Source: Desulfuromonas sp. DDH964 (GTDB lineage Bacteria; Desulfobacterota; Desulfuromonadia; Desulfuromonadales; DDH964). From it: a stretch of DNA of 64,000 nucleotides. Below are positions 27,583-36,621 of the stretch, piece by piece. Both the position numbers and the translations under genes were made by a program. Numbering within the stretch: the stretch's first letter is position 1; each line of letters opens with the position of its first letter. Below the pieces are notes generated by a model. It saw only the letters and a list, made by a program, of their open reading frames with translations, was not told the DNA's origin and did not search any database. Where the stretch lies: contig NZ_CP015080.1 of the NCBI RefSeq assembly GCF_001611275.1, positions 496,001 through 560,000 on the forward strand. The letters are read 5' to 3'.

Positions 27583-30500
27583 ATGAGGAAGGCGGAGAAG
27601 CGAGGGGCGTTGTGGCTCCTGGGCGTAGTTTTACTCGGATTGGCATTTTTGTTGCCGGCATGCGGCGGCGGTGGTGGCAGTAACCCCGGACCGGTTGCGG
27701 CATTGGGAGTCGGGACGACAAGCCTGACCTTCACGGCTCCCGCCGAAGGGGGAGCCAACCCGGCGGACCAGACCTTCATCGTGACCAATTCCGGACCAGC
27801 CGGAACCACTCTCAATTGGTCGGTGACCGATGACGCGCCCTGGTTGACCGTGACTCCGGCGAGCGGTTCTCTGGATGGCGGAACGTCACAGTCAATTACC
27901 GTCTCCACGGCTATCACCGGGCTGCTCGCCGGCACCCAGACGGCCAAGATCACAGTGGCCGCCACCGGGCTGGCCTCCAAGACCATCAACGCCCAGTTGA
28001 CCATTGGCCAGGCGTTGACCCTCAATCCTGCGGCCCTCAATCTCACCGTGACCGCCGGCAGCAATCCCGCCGACCAGACCGTGACCCTGGCCAACGCCAG
28101 CAACCTGTCGGTCCCCTGGACCGCGGCCAGTGACCAGCCCTGGCTGACCATGAATCAGACCAGTGGCACACTGGCTGCCAACGGCCAGGCCAACCTGCCG
28201 GTTATCAAGGTCACCTCCATGAGCCTTGCAGCGGGTAGCTACACCGGTACCATTACTATTACGCCTGGCGTTGCTGTGACCGGTGTGAGCATCCCGGTCA
28301 ACCTGACGGTCAGTGCGGCGGCATCCGCGGCCAAGAACATCTTTATCGGCGGCACCGCCGGTGTCGGGCAGCTCTCCAGCCTGGTCGCCTCGGCTTCGGC
28401 CGGCAAAGCGGTTGCGGCGGCGGCTCCAGCGATTCTGGCCGATGCCAAGGTTACCATTACCGTGATTCAAGCCGACGGTAGCAATCGAACCACCATTACC
28501 AAAACCAGTGCACAAGGTGGTTACTCAGCCGAGGTGGTTGCCCAGGCCGGTGACACCATCACTGTGACCATCAAAAAGGACGGCTTTACCAGCCTGAACA
28601 AGACCGTCAAGGTCAAGGCGGACGGTCAGACCAAGTATGTGGTCTCCGGCAACGTGGCCGAGGCTACGGTGCAGGTGGCCAAGGCGGAAAACGGTGTCTT
28701 CAAAGCCGGTGGCGGCACCGGCCCGGGTTTCCGTTTTGGCCTGACCCGGCGTGCTTCCGGGGCACTTCTTCCCTTCGCCGGCAGCGCCGGGCTCCACGCC
28801 GCCGCTGCGGCCGGCGCGGCTCCCGAACTTGACATCAGCATCCCATCGAGTTGGGCGCCCGGTGCCACGGCGGTAACCGCGCAACTGGCGGCTTTCGACC
28901 CCAGTATTCCCTCCGAGCGGCAGATGTTCCCCGGTGAATTCGTTGGCGTCGGCGGCGGCACTGCTGGTGCCGGCAAGGCCGACAGCACTGAGTACCAGCT
29001 GGAGTCGGTCTCCTTCTTCCAGTCGGACGTCACCCCCAACAACGGTGAGCCGCTCAGCCCGACGGTGGCGACCGGCGCTTCAAAGGCCGCCGGCGACTCG
29101 ACGGTGATCTACAAGTACATCCCGCTCGACGGCTGCAACGCGGTGAAGAAATACGCCGACCGTGACGGCGACCCGGTCAACGGGGTACAGATGCCGATCT
29201 ATTCCTACAACAGCAGCAGTGGCAAGTGGGTCTACATTGGCGAGGGGACCCTCAAGACCTACAATTTCAGTTCCGGCCTCTATGAGACCGTCGCTGCGGC
29301 TACCGTCTCGACCGGATCCGACCTGGGGAACCTCTCCTGCGGCACCGTCGAATACTATTTCGAGATCGTCACCAACGAGTGGTACACTTGGTGGAATCTC
29401 GATTACCCCCTCCTCTTCGCCCAGCCGGAGGTCGTCTGTATCAGCGGCACAGTGGTCGACGGCCAGGGGAATCCCGTCCAGGGCGCCTACATCCAAGCCG
29501 ATGGCTACGCCAGCGGCGCTAACACCTACTCCAGCACCTACGCCGGGACCGACGGCAACTTCTCTATCGACCTGACCCTGGGGAACGGCCGGACGGTGGC
29601 GGACTTCGTTTTCACCGCCTACGACTATTCGAGCTGGCCGGCGACGACCACCGACTTTACCAGCCAGATTCCGGCGACCGTCTCGACCACCGCCTGCAAC
29701 GACGTCGGCAACGTCGTCATCGTCGACAGCAACACCTGCTCGATCAGCGGGACGATCCTGCAGGAGAACGGCGACGGTTCGACCTCGACGGCGCCGGGCT
29801 GGACCTGGGTCGACCTCTATACCAACGACTACACCTTCTACAACTGGGTCTACACCGACGCCAGCGGTTATTTCACCTCCAAGTCTCCCTGCAACAAACT
29901 GGTAAACGTGGATACCTGGAAGAACTCGGTGGATGCCGTGGTTGACGGTATCGTCTCCGGACCCGAGAAGACCGACGACGGCACCAACCTGGTGCTCGCC
30001 GACCTGGTGATGGTCAACAACGCCCCGGAGGCATGGACCTGGCTTACCCCCAACCCGGGCAAGGCGAATCAGAACATCCAGCTCTGGGTTTCTGCCTGGG
30101 ACTACGAGGGTGACTATCCGCTGACCTACGCCTGGACCGTGAAGGACGGTGCCGGGACGACGGTCACGACCTCTAACCTGGACGTCTTCAATTGGACCCC
30201 CACGACCGACGGCACCTACAGCGTCCAGGTGGTGGTCGCCGACATCCTGGGGAACGAAACGACCGTCACCGATACCCTGACGGTGAATCCTGACGTCAAT
30301 TCGCCGCCGGTCATCTGGAATGCCTATGGGCAGGCGCCCCAGACCTGTGGCGGGCAACCGGCTCTCTTCGTCAATGCCTACGATCCCGACGGGGACAACC
30401 TGAGCTACAGCTTCAGTGCTGGTGCACCGACTTACGACCCCTCCCTCGGCGCTTGGGTCCCGACTGTCGCCCTGACCGGATCGACCGTCACGGTCACCGT

Positions 30501-31581
30501 AACTGACGACGGCAATCCTCCCAGGAGTTCCACGACCACCATCCAGGTTCCCCAGGCCACCGGGCTGATTCTCTATAGCGCCGAAGCCTGGCCGACCATC
30601 CAGACCGTGGGCGCCCCTGTCGATCTGTATGCCTATGCGTACGACAACTCCGGGTCGGCCACCTACTCCTGGACCATCGCGGGACCGGAAACTCCAACCT
30701 TCGTTCCTTATCAGCAGGACGGTTCCTACGGATATTTCACGGCTCAGCAGCCCGGCGATTACCTGATAACTCTCACGGTCACCGGTGGGGCCTGCGGCGA
30801 TACCATAACCCGCACCCTCAACGTCACGATCAACCCGCTGACCGTCGCCATCACCAACCGTTACGTCCAGTTCCGTTCCTTCGAAGATCCCACCCTCAAT
30901 CGCTTCCAGGGGTGGGTCGACCTCAAGGATAACGGCCAATTAATGGATGAGTGGGATTTCTGGGGTAGCAGCATGTACGACACCCTTGGCACCGCCTTCC
31001 CCGTCACCCCAACCTTCTGGAAAGCCAGTTTCCTGAATGCCACTTGGAACGCAACCAACGGCAGCTTCGGACCGGCCAGCCCGGGCGGTTTCTCCGGCTG
31101 GTCCTTCAACCTTTCCGGGTACACCCTCGCTGCCGGAGATTACACCTTTGAGACGCAGCTTAATGGTGGAGCACTGCTCAATACCAGCTACACGTACCCA
31201 GGACAACTCGTTCTGCCGGTGGTCGCTGCCAGCAGTATGACCTACGCCTGGAACACTGACGGTAGCCTCACGCTCAATTGGACCGAGCCTGTCGGTACCT
31301 TTGACCGCTACAACGTGGTCCTTTACGATACCAATGCCTACTCGGGGCACAACGGAGAACTTTTCTACGGTGCCGTTCCCCCGGGGACAAGCAGCGTCAC
31401 TCTGTCGGCCTCCCTGATCCAGTCAGTCTATGGGAACGCCGGGCTTTCCGGCCTTGAGAGCCTGAGTTGGGAAATTCAGACTCGTTCCAACGATGCGACC
31501 AACGTAAACTATGCCCGTGGTTATTCCAACAGGGTGCTGATCAATCCGCCCCCCGCTTCAGTGGATGTGATTGTTCGCTAG
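27583..31581 (+). CDS. giant multidomain lipoprotein with BACON-like and PKD/Ig-like domains
   Basis: This 1332-residue predicted lipoprotein has a lipobox LLPAC (C27) followed by a glycine-rich linker. Residues about 45-245 hold two BACON-like all-beta domains, recognisable from NPADQTF followed by APWLTVTPASGS, and NPADQTV followed by QPWLTMNQTSGT. After these comes a carboxypeptidase-regulatory-like segment (about 285-355). Further regulatory-like domains (CISGTVVDGQGNPVQGAYI, then CSISGTILQENGDG) and PKD/cadherin-like repeats (about 805-1090) follow. The C-terminal ~240 residues are unrecognised but Trp/Tyr-rich. It is likely exposed on the outer membrane. No catalytic motif was seen. GGGAGG precedes the ATG. 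Confidence 0.85.
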   Translation: MRKAEKRGALWLLGVVLLGLAFLLPACGGGGGSNPGPVAALGVGTTSLTFTAPAEGGANPADQTFIVTNSGPAGTTLNWSVTDDAPWLTVTPASGSLDGGTSQSITVSTAITGLLAGTQTAKITVAATGLASKTINAQLTIGQALTLNPAALNLTVTAGSNPADQTVTLANASNLSVPWTAASDQPWLTMNQTSGTLAANGQANLPVIKVTSMSLAAGSYTGTITITPGVAVTGVSIPVNLTVSAAASAAKNIFIGGTAGVGQLSSLVASASAGKAVAAAAPAILADAKVTITVIQADGSNRTTITKTSAQGGYSAEVVAQAGDTITVTIKKDGFTSLNKTVKVKADGQTKYVVSGNVAEATVQVAKAENGVFKAGGGTGPGFRFGLTRRASGALLPFAGSAGLHAAAAAGAAPELDISIPSSWAPGATAVTAQLAAFDPSIPSERQMFPGEFVGVGGGTAGAGKADSTEYQLESVSFFQSDVTPNNGEPLSPTVATGASKAAGDSTVIYKYIPLDGCNAVKKYADRDGDPVNGVQMPIYSYNSSSGKWVYIGEGTLKTYNFSSGLYETVAAATVSTGSDLGNLSCGTVEYYFEIVTNEWYTWWNLDYPLLFAQPEVVCISGTVVDGQGNPVQGAYIQADGYASGANTYSSTYAGTDGNFSIDLTLGNGRTVADFVFTAYDYSSWPATTTDFTSQIPATVSTTACNDVGNVVIVDSNTCSISGTILQENGDGSTSTAPGWTWVDLYTNDYTFYNWVYTDASGYFTSKSPCNKLVNVDTWKNSVDAVVDGIVSGPEKTDDGTNLVLADLVMVNNAPEAWTWLTPNPGKANQNIQLWVSAWDYEGDYPLTYAWTVKDGAGTTVTTSNLDVFNWTPTTDGTYSVQVVVADILGNETTVTDTLTVNPDVNSPPVIWNAYGQAPQTCGGQPALFVNAYDPDGDNLSYSFSAGAPTYDPSLGAWVPTVALTGSTVTVTVTDDGNPPRSSTTTIQVPQATGLILYSAEAWPTIQTVGAPVDLYAYAYDNSGSATYSWTIAGPETPTFVPYQQDGSYGYFTAQQPGDYLITLTVTGGACGDTITRTLNVTINPLTVAITNRYVQFRSFEDPTLNRFQGWVDLKDNGQLMDEWDFWGSSMYDTLGTAFPVTPTFWKASFLNATWNATNGSFGPASPGGFSGWSFNLSGYTLAAGDYTFETQLNGGALLNTSYTYPGQLVLPVVAASSMTYAWNTDGSLTLNWTEPVGTFDRYNVVLYDTNAYSGHNGELFYGAVPPGTSSVTLSASLIQSVYGNAGLSGLESLSWEIQTRSNDATNVNYARGYSNRVLINPPPASVDVIVR

Positions 31582-31590
31582 ACTGTCGAA

Positions 31591-31624
31591 ACCTGCCCCC
31601 TTTCCATCCGGTAAGGGGGCAGGT
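31591..31624. terminator. hairpin after the giant lipoprotein gene
   Basis: A perfect 12-base stem (ACCTGCCCCCTT at 31591-31602 and its complement at 31613-31624) with a 10-base loop starts 10 bases after the stop. No T tract follows, so it may act as an mRNA-stabilising or partial termination hairpin. Confidence 0.6.
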
Positions 31625-31695
31625 CGGCGGAATCAAAATGGATCCGATCAACACCGCAACGGGACAGTTGATCTTCGGAAAAAGGAGGCTAGGCA

Positions 31696-33909
31696 ATGAT
31701 CCAGCGCAGACTTTTAAAATGGTTGCCGGTGGCGATGCTGGCAGCATTTCTGCTGGCGGGTTGTAGTGGTGATAATTCCTCGCAGGGGACGCCTGCGGGC
31801 AAGGACGCGGTGGCCCAGAAGGCGACAGTCACCTTCAAGGTTCAGTTTCCCGAGTCGGCCGTGCAGAAGGCTATGATCGACGACCGCACCGTCAGTGTCC
31901 AGGTGCAGTGGGGAGACTATTACAACTACAGCTTTATTGATTCCATCACCCTCACCCCGGACAGCAGTGGTATGGCGACGGCAACCGTCACGGTGCCGGT
32001 AGGTATGCTTCAGTTCACGGCCTGGGCGAACGATGCCAACGGCATGGAACTGGAGATGATCTCCACCGCCGGCGATATCGTCGAAGGCAACAATACGGTC
32101 TACCTCACCTTCCTCGGTGGCGACTGGCAGTTCGTCGATGCCAATGACGCCCCCATGCCGCTCTCGGTGGGAACCGGGGCCAGCAGCCGTACCCTGACCG
32201 GTTTTTCCCTCGGGTCGGCTTACAGTCATGGTATGTACGCCAAGGCTAAGGTCGATTACACCAAGCCGATGGGTTACGGAGACTACCGCCTGCAATGGTT
32301 CGACACGGCCGGCGCAGTGGGGTCGCAGATGGCAGCCTGGGCCGATAATCAGCTCATTGGCGGGGTTACCAACAATACGGCCTTCGGCAGTGACATGCTT
32401 AACCTGACCACCCCCGCCAATTCGGATAATTTTTCCTTCTGGTCCTTTGCGACGGCTGGCGACCGGGTCCTGTTTGTTGTGAACAGCGGGCCGGACAGCG
32501 GCACCATCAAGGACGGGGCCGGAAACGACCTGACCGGCGCCATTGATGCAGTGGCCGATGCCCAGATCCTCGATGGCACCCATATCAGCGGGCATCTGCT
32601 CGAAATGACCTTCGACAGCGTCACTGGCATCCAGACCCCGACTCGGACGAATATCGATTGTGCTCCTTACTGGACCTACGCTGGCGCTGCCCGTTCAGCC
32701 GCTATCAAAGCGGCCTTTGCCAGCAGTTCCCAGGGTCCTGCCAAGGCGGCGCCTGGCGACTCCTCTACCGTGACCGCCACCCTTGTCGCGGCTTACGAGG
32801 AGTGCAACCAGCAACCCTATCAGATCGACGGCGACGGCGACCAGGATTTCTGGTACGGGGATTATCTGACCTTCGATTTCAACAGTAACAACCGCTACGA
32901 TCCCGCCGACGGTGATACCTATCAGGATACCAACAACGACGGCAACTTCGACTTCATGATTTACAATCAGGTCGATGGCGACGGCGATGGTGACATGCTA
33001 TGGGACTACATGATTGTCGATGTCAACCACAACGGGCGCTACGATGCCGCCGACGGTGATACCTACCAGGATACCGACAGTGACGGCAAATTTGACTTCG
33101 TCTACACCCCGGGCGATCTATACGCCATTACCGAGACCTTTTCCAATGTCGTGGCCCGCGAGTTCCGCGCCCGGGGGAGCCAGATTATCAGCCAGTTCAC
33201 CCCGTCGGTTCTCGGTACCTGGGGGCCGGCCGGTTACCAAATGACTGGGCAAGGGTTTGCCGTCAGTTTCCTCGACGCCACCCATTACATTCATGTCGAG
33301 GATGGGATTCCGGATACCGACCCCATTACCGGCAACATCATCGGTGGCCCGGGCATGGAGTACGGAACCTACAGTGTCAATGCCACGACGGGCGATGTAA
33401 CCTTCACGGCCAGCAAGGATACGACGGGGGACTGGGGGCCGGCTGGAACCGGAACCCAGGTGATCAATTTCCAGTTCCTGGATAACAACCATTTTCAGAT
33501 TACCGATCCGGTTGATAGCACTACCCAAACCCTTGGTCGGGTAACCAGCAACTGGAATTCGGCGGTCGGCAGTTGGAAGTTTGGCAGCGAAGCCCTCGGC
33601 ATGCAGGTGGTGACCCTGTTCGAAGGCGGGAATTACCTGGTGGCCAGCTCCGGGCCCCCCGGAACCAGCAATCTCGACGGCATGGAGAGCGGTACCTATA
33701 GCTTCCAGACGATCTCCGAGTCGATCGACGGGACGGTTACCGCCAATATCACCTTCAATGGCATGAACAGTACCATTCCTGACCTTAACGACACGGTCAT
33801 TGCCGCACCGGGGACGTCGGTGACCATGCCAATCACGATGACCAACCATGGGAATACCATCGAATTCGACAACAACGGGACTCCGGTCGCCTTCAGCCGG
33901 GTTCAATAA
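31696..33909 (+). CDS. lipoprotein with Asp-rich tandem repeats
   Basis: This 737-residue predicted lipoprotein has a lipobox LLAGC (C23). The first ~120 mature residues look like an Ig-like beta domain (ATVTFKVQFPES, then VSVQVQWGDY). Residues about 378-470 contain two tandem repeats of roughly 45-49 residues rich in Asp, Asn and Gly (DGDGD, NRYDPADGDTYQDT), suited to calcium binding. The C-terminal ~250 residues contain two or more lipocalin-like or META-like strand patterns (LGTWGPAGYQM, VGSWKFGSEAL). I recognise no enzyme motif. AAAGGAGG lies upstream of the ATG, and a strong hairpin follows the gene. Confidence 0.82.
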   Translation: MIQRRLLKWLPVAMLAAFLLAGCSGDNSSQGTPAGKDAVAQKATVTFKVQFPESAVQKAMIDDRTVSVQVQWGDYYNYSFIDSITLTPDSSGMATATVTVPVGMLQFTAWANDANGMELEMISTAGDIVEGNNTVYLTFLGGDWQFVDANDAPMPLSVGTGASSRTLTGFSLGSAYSHGMYAKAKVDYTKPMGYGDYRLQWFDTAGAVGSQMAAWADNQLIGGVTNNTAFGSDMLNLTTPANSDNFSFWSFATAGDRVLFVVNSGPDSGTIKDGAGNDLTGAIDAVADAQILDGTHISGHLLEMTFDSVTGIQTPTRTNIDCAPYWTYAGAARSAAIKAAFASSSQGPAKAAPGDSSTVTATLVAAYEECNQQPYQIDGDGDQDFWYGDYLTFDFNSNNRYDPADGDTYQDTNNDGNFDFMIYNQVDGDGDGDMLWDYMIVDVNHNGRYDAADGDTYQDTDSDGKFDFVYTPGDLYAITETFSNVVAREFRARGSQIISQFTPSVLGTWGPAGYQMTGQGFAVSFLDATHYIHVEDGIPDTDPITGNIIGGPGMEYGTYSVNATTGDVTFTASKDTTGDWGPAGTGTQVINFQFLDNNHFQITDPVDSTTQTLGRVTSNWNSAVGSWKFGSEALGMQVVTLFEGGNYLVASSGPPGTSNLDGMESGTYSFQTISESIDGTVTANITFNGMNSTIPDLNDTVIAAPGTSVTMPITMTNHGNTIEFDNNGTPVAFSRVQ
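32827..33108 (+). repeat. two in-frame tandem Asp/Asn-rich repeats
   Basis: Unit 1 is at about 32827-32973 and unit 2 at about 32974-33108. Each encodes a DGDGD start, a Tyr/Asp-rich middle, the shared core YDxADGDTYQDT, and a DGxFDF end. The core is also nearly identical in DNA, suggesting recent duplication. Confidence 0.8.
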
Positions 33910-33941
33910 GCGGAAGCGGTACCCATGTAGTTGAAACACAT

Positions 33942-33974
33942 AACAGGGGAGGAGTTGGATACTCCTCCCCTGTT
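33942..33974. terminator. strong hairpin terminator
   Basis: A perfect 14-base stem (AACAGGGGAGGAGT at 33942-33955 and its complement at 33961-33974) with a 5-base loop is followed by TCGTTC. It separates the Asp-rich lipoprotein gene from the subtilase operon. Confidence 0.8.
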
Positions 33975-34065
33975 TCGTTCCACACCACCCTAACTGCCGT
34001 GACCGTGCGCCCACTGGGCGAAGCACCCGGGCATTTCTCTGCAACCTGCCACAAAGAGGTCCTCC

Positions 34066-36606
34066 ATGCGGGTCCTGAGCCGAAATCTCCTCTCTTTAAT
34101 ACTGCTCCTCTTCCTGGCGGGTTGTGGCCCGGATCAGCAACCCTCCTCCGGCGATAGCTTGCCGTCCGCCATGAACTACCGTCCCGGAGAAATTCTGGTT
34201 GGGGTTACCGCATCACCGGTCCAGGCGGCGGCAGTGCCGACCCTGTTGCCCGGTGCGAAGGAAACCGGAAGAGTTGAGTTGCGCAGCAAAAAATCCGTCA
34301 AAGCAGCCACGGCAAGTGAGACGAATTCTGCCAACACGATCCTCCGCTACCAGTTGCCCGAGGGGATGAGCGTGGAGGAGGCGCTGGCTGAACTGGAGGG
34401 GCGAGCCGGTATCCTCTTTGCCGAGCCGAATTTCCTGGTCCATCGGGCGGCGGTGCCGAACGACCCCTATTTCGGCCAGCAGTGGGCCCTGCAGAATAGC
34501 GGTCAGACCCTGACCGGCAACAAGGGGACGGTAACCGGGACCCCGGGCGCGGATATCGGAGCGGTCGCGGCGTGGGCGACAGGCACCGGGGATAGCAGTA
34601 TCATCGTGGCAATTATCGACTCGGGGCTTGATTATGATCATCCAGACCTGGCGGGTAATATCTGGGTCAATCCGGGCGAGTCGGGTCTCGACAACCTGGG
34701 GCGGGAGAAGGCGACCAACCACGTCGACGACGACGGCAACGGTTATATCGATGATCTCCATGGCTGGAACTTCGTTAGCAAAAACAACCTCCCTTTCGAC
34801 GACGATGTCGACGGTCACGGCAGCCACGTTGCCGGCATCATTGGCGCCTCCGGCGATAACCAAACGGGTGTGACAGGGATCAATTGGCGGGTTTCCCTGC
34901 TGCCGCTTAAGTTTCTCGACCGTTTTGGCAACGGAGATCTCTTCAATGCGGTCGCGGCTTATAATTATGCAGCCAACAACGGCGCACGGGTGATCAACGC
35001 CAGCTATACCTACCCCCAGAACTGCAGTTTCGTTGAGGCTTCGCTGGCGGAACAAGCGGCAATTTCGGCGGCTCGCAGCGCCGGTGTTCTGGTGGTAGCC
35101 GCAGCAGGAAATTTCAATTGCAACAACGACATCTATCCCTTCTATCCGGGCGGGCATCCCCTCGACAATATCCTCTCGGTGGCGGCGACTGATCCCCTCG
35201 ATCGCCTGGCTGCCGCATTCAGTAATTATGGCCGAACCACCGTCGACCTCGGGGCGCCGGGCCTGAATATCTACAGTACCATTCGCCAGGCCCTGACCGG
35301 GATGGACGGTCGAGCCGGCTACAACTACATGAGCGGCACCTCCATGGCGGCGCCCCAGGTCAGTGGAGCGGCCGCCCTCCTTTGGAGCTTACATCCAGAA
35401 CTGACCTACGCCGAGGTGCGCGACGCGCTGTTGCTGAGTGTCGACCAGGTCCCGGACCTGCAGGGGAAGGTGGCGAGCAACGGCCGACTCAATGTTGCCG
35501 CGGCCCTGGCTTTTGATTTCACCCAGTTTGCTCCCGCGGCTCCCGCCGATCTGACTATCGACCAGATCGCTCCCGGCGCCGTCGATCTCTCCTGGCGCGA
35601 TCTGGCGGGGAACGAAACCGCCTTTGTCGTTGAACGCAGCGAGGGTGGGGCTTTTACCCAGGTGGGGCGGGTGGCGGCAAATGTCACGACCTTTGTCGAT
35701 TCATCTCCCCCCGATGCGGTCCAGGTGGCCTACCGGGTCAAGGCGGTCGCAGGGGTGGCGTCATCCCCATACAGCAATGTCGCCAGCACCTTTCTGCCCC
35801 TCAACCCACCGACCGGGCTGGGGGCGGCCATCGAAACCACGTTGAGCGTTCGGGTCTACTGGCACGACGAGTCGTTGCACGAAGAAGGTTATGCGCTGGA
35901 GCGCCGCCGGAATAATGAGGTCGGATTCACGCGGATTGCCACCCTGCCGGTCAACGGGACATGGTATGTCGATGCCACCATCAGCCGGGGGGAAACCTAT
36001 CTTTACCGGGTCAAGGCGCTCCATGCGACCCTGGGGGACTCGGTATACAGTCCCGAACTTGCTGTGACCCTGCCGACGGAGCAATCTTCCTCCGGCGGCG
36101 GAGGTTGTTTTATTGCCACCGCCGCCTGGGGGACGCCGCTGGCGACTGAAATCGACAGCCTGCGCCGTTTTCGCGACCAGGTTCTGCTGCAGTACCTTCT
36201 GGGGCAAAAGTTTGTCAGCGCCTATTACCGCTGGAGCCCCCCCGTCGCCGCGGTGATATCCCGCCATGACTGGTTGCGGGCGGTGGTCCGGTTCGCGCTC
36301 CAGCCGCTGGTCTGGCTGGCAGATCAGACGACCTCGGCCACAGCAATGCAATTATTCACGCCGGAGCCGCCGGCAGCGCTGCCACAGGCGTTGGTCGGAT
36401 TTAGCGGCGCCACCGAGGGCGATCGGATCGATGTCATCCTGCAAGGCGAAGGTCTGGCAGTAAAAAGCCGGCAGGAAGTCGCCGGCAAACCACTGATTCT
36501 CGTGGAGATTCCTCCCGGGAAGAGTCTTGAAGAAATTCAGCAGCGCCTCGCCCGCTATCCTGAGGTGGAATATGTCGAGCCAAATCGCCAGGTCGGTAGT
36601 CGCTGA
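34066..36606 (+). CDS. S8 subtilisin-type lipoprotein protease with CFI-box
   Basis: This 846-residue predicted lipoprotein (lipobox LAGC, C20) is a subtilase. A propeptide-like domain (about 37-127) ends in AEPNFLV. The catalytic domain (about 135-485) shows D185 (IIDSGLD), H251 (HGSHVAG), oxyanion N349 (AAAGN) and S426 (SGTSMAAPQ). Two fibronectin-III-like domains follow (about 490-670). A CFI-box (CFIATAAWG from residue 681, extending to about 755 with YYRWSPPVA) is a putative surface-sorting segment, normally C-terminal. Here another ~90 residues follow and end in VEYVEPN, which resemble the propeptide again. It is the first gene of a probable five-gene operon. Confidence 0.9.
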   Translation: MRVLSRNLLSLILLLFLAGCGPDQQPSSGDSLPSAMNYRPGEILVGVTASPVQAAAVPTLLPGAKETGRVELRSKKSVKAATASETNSANTILRYQLPEGMSVEEALAELEGRAGILFAEPNFLVHRAAVPNDPYFGQQWALQNSGQTLTGNKGTVTGTPGADIGAVAAWATGTGDSSIIVAIIDSGLDYDHPDLAGNIWVNPGESGLDNLGREKATNHVDDDGNGYIDDLHGWNFVSKNNLPFDDDVDGHGSHVAGIIGASGDNQTGVTGINWRVSLLPLKFLDRFGNGDLFNAVAAYNYAANNGARVINASYTYPQNCSFVEASLAEQAAISAARSAGVLVVAAAGNFNCNNDIYPFYPGGHPLDNILSVAATDPLDRLAAAFSNYGRTTVDLGAPGLNIYSTIRQALTGMDGRAGYNYMSGTSMAAPQVSGAAALLWSLHPELTYAEVRDALLLSVDQVPDLQGKVASNGRLNVAAALAFDFTQFAPAAPADLTIDQIAPGAVDLSWRDLAGNETAFVVERSEGGAFTQVGRVAANVTTFVDSSPPDAVQVAYRVKAVAGVASSPYSNVASTFLPLNPPTGLGAAIETTLSVRVYWHDESLHEEGYALERRRNNEVGFTRIATLPVNGTWYVDATISRGETYLYRVKALHATLGDSVYSPELAVTLPTEQSSSGGGGCFIATAAWGTPLATEIDSLRRFRDQVLLQYLLGQKFVSAYYRWSPPVAAVISRHDWLRAVVRFALQPLVWLADQTTSATAMQLFTPEPPAALPQALVGFSGATEGDRIDVILQGEGLAVKSRQEVAGKPLILVEIPPGKSLEEIQQRLARYPEVEYVEPNRQVGSR

Positions 36607-36621
36607 TTGGCTGGAGGATCA

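Noticed and set aside
29080..30939. 619-codon minus-strand frame
   Set aside because: It is antisense to the BACON/PKD lipoprotein and has no recognisable domain or ribosome site.
36607..36621. TTG at 36607 as the cyclase start
   Set aside because: It directly abuts the previous stop and lacks a ribosome site, while the TTG at 36622 follows GGAGG; the choice remains uncertain.
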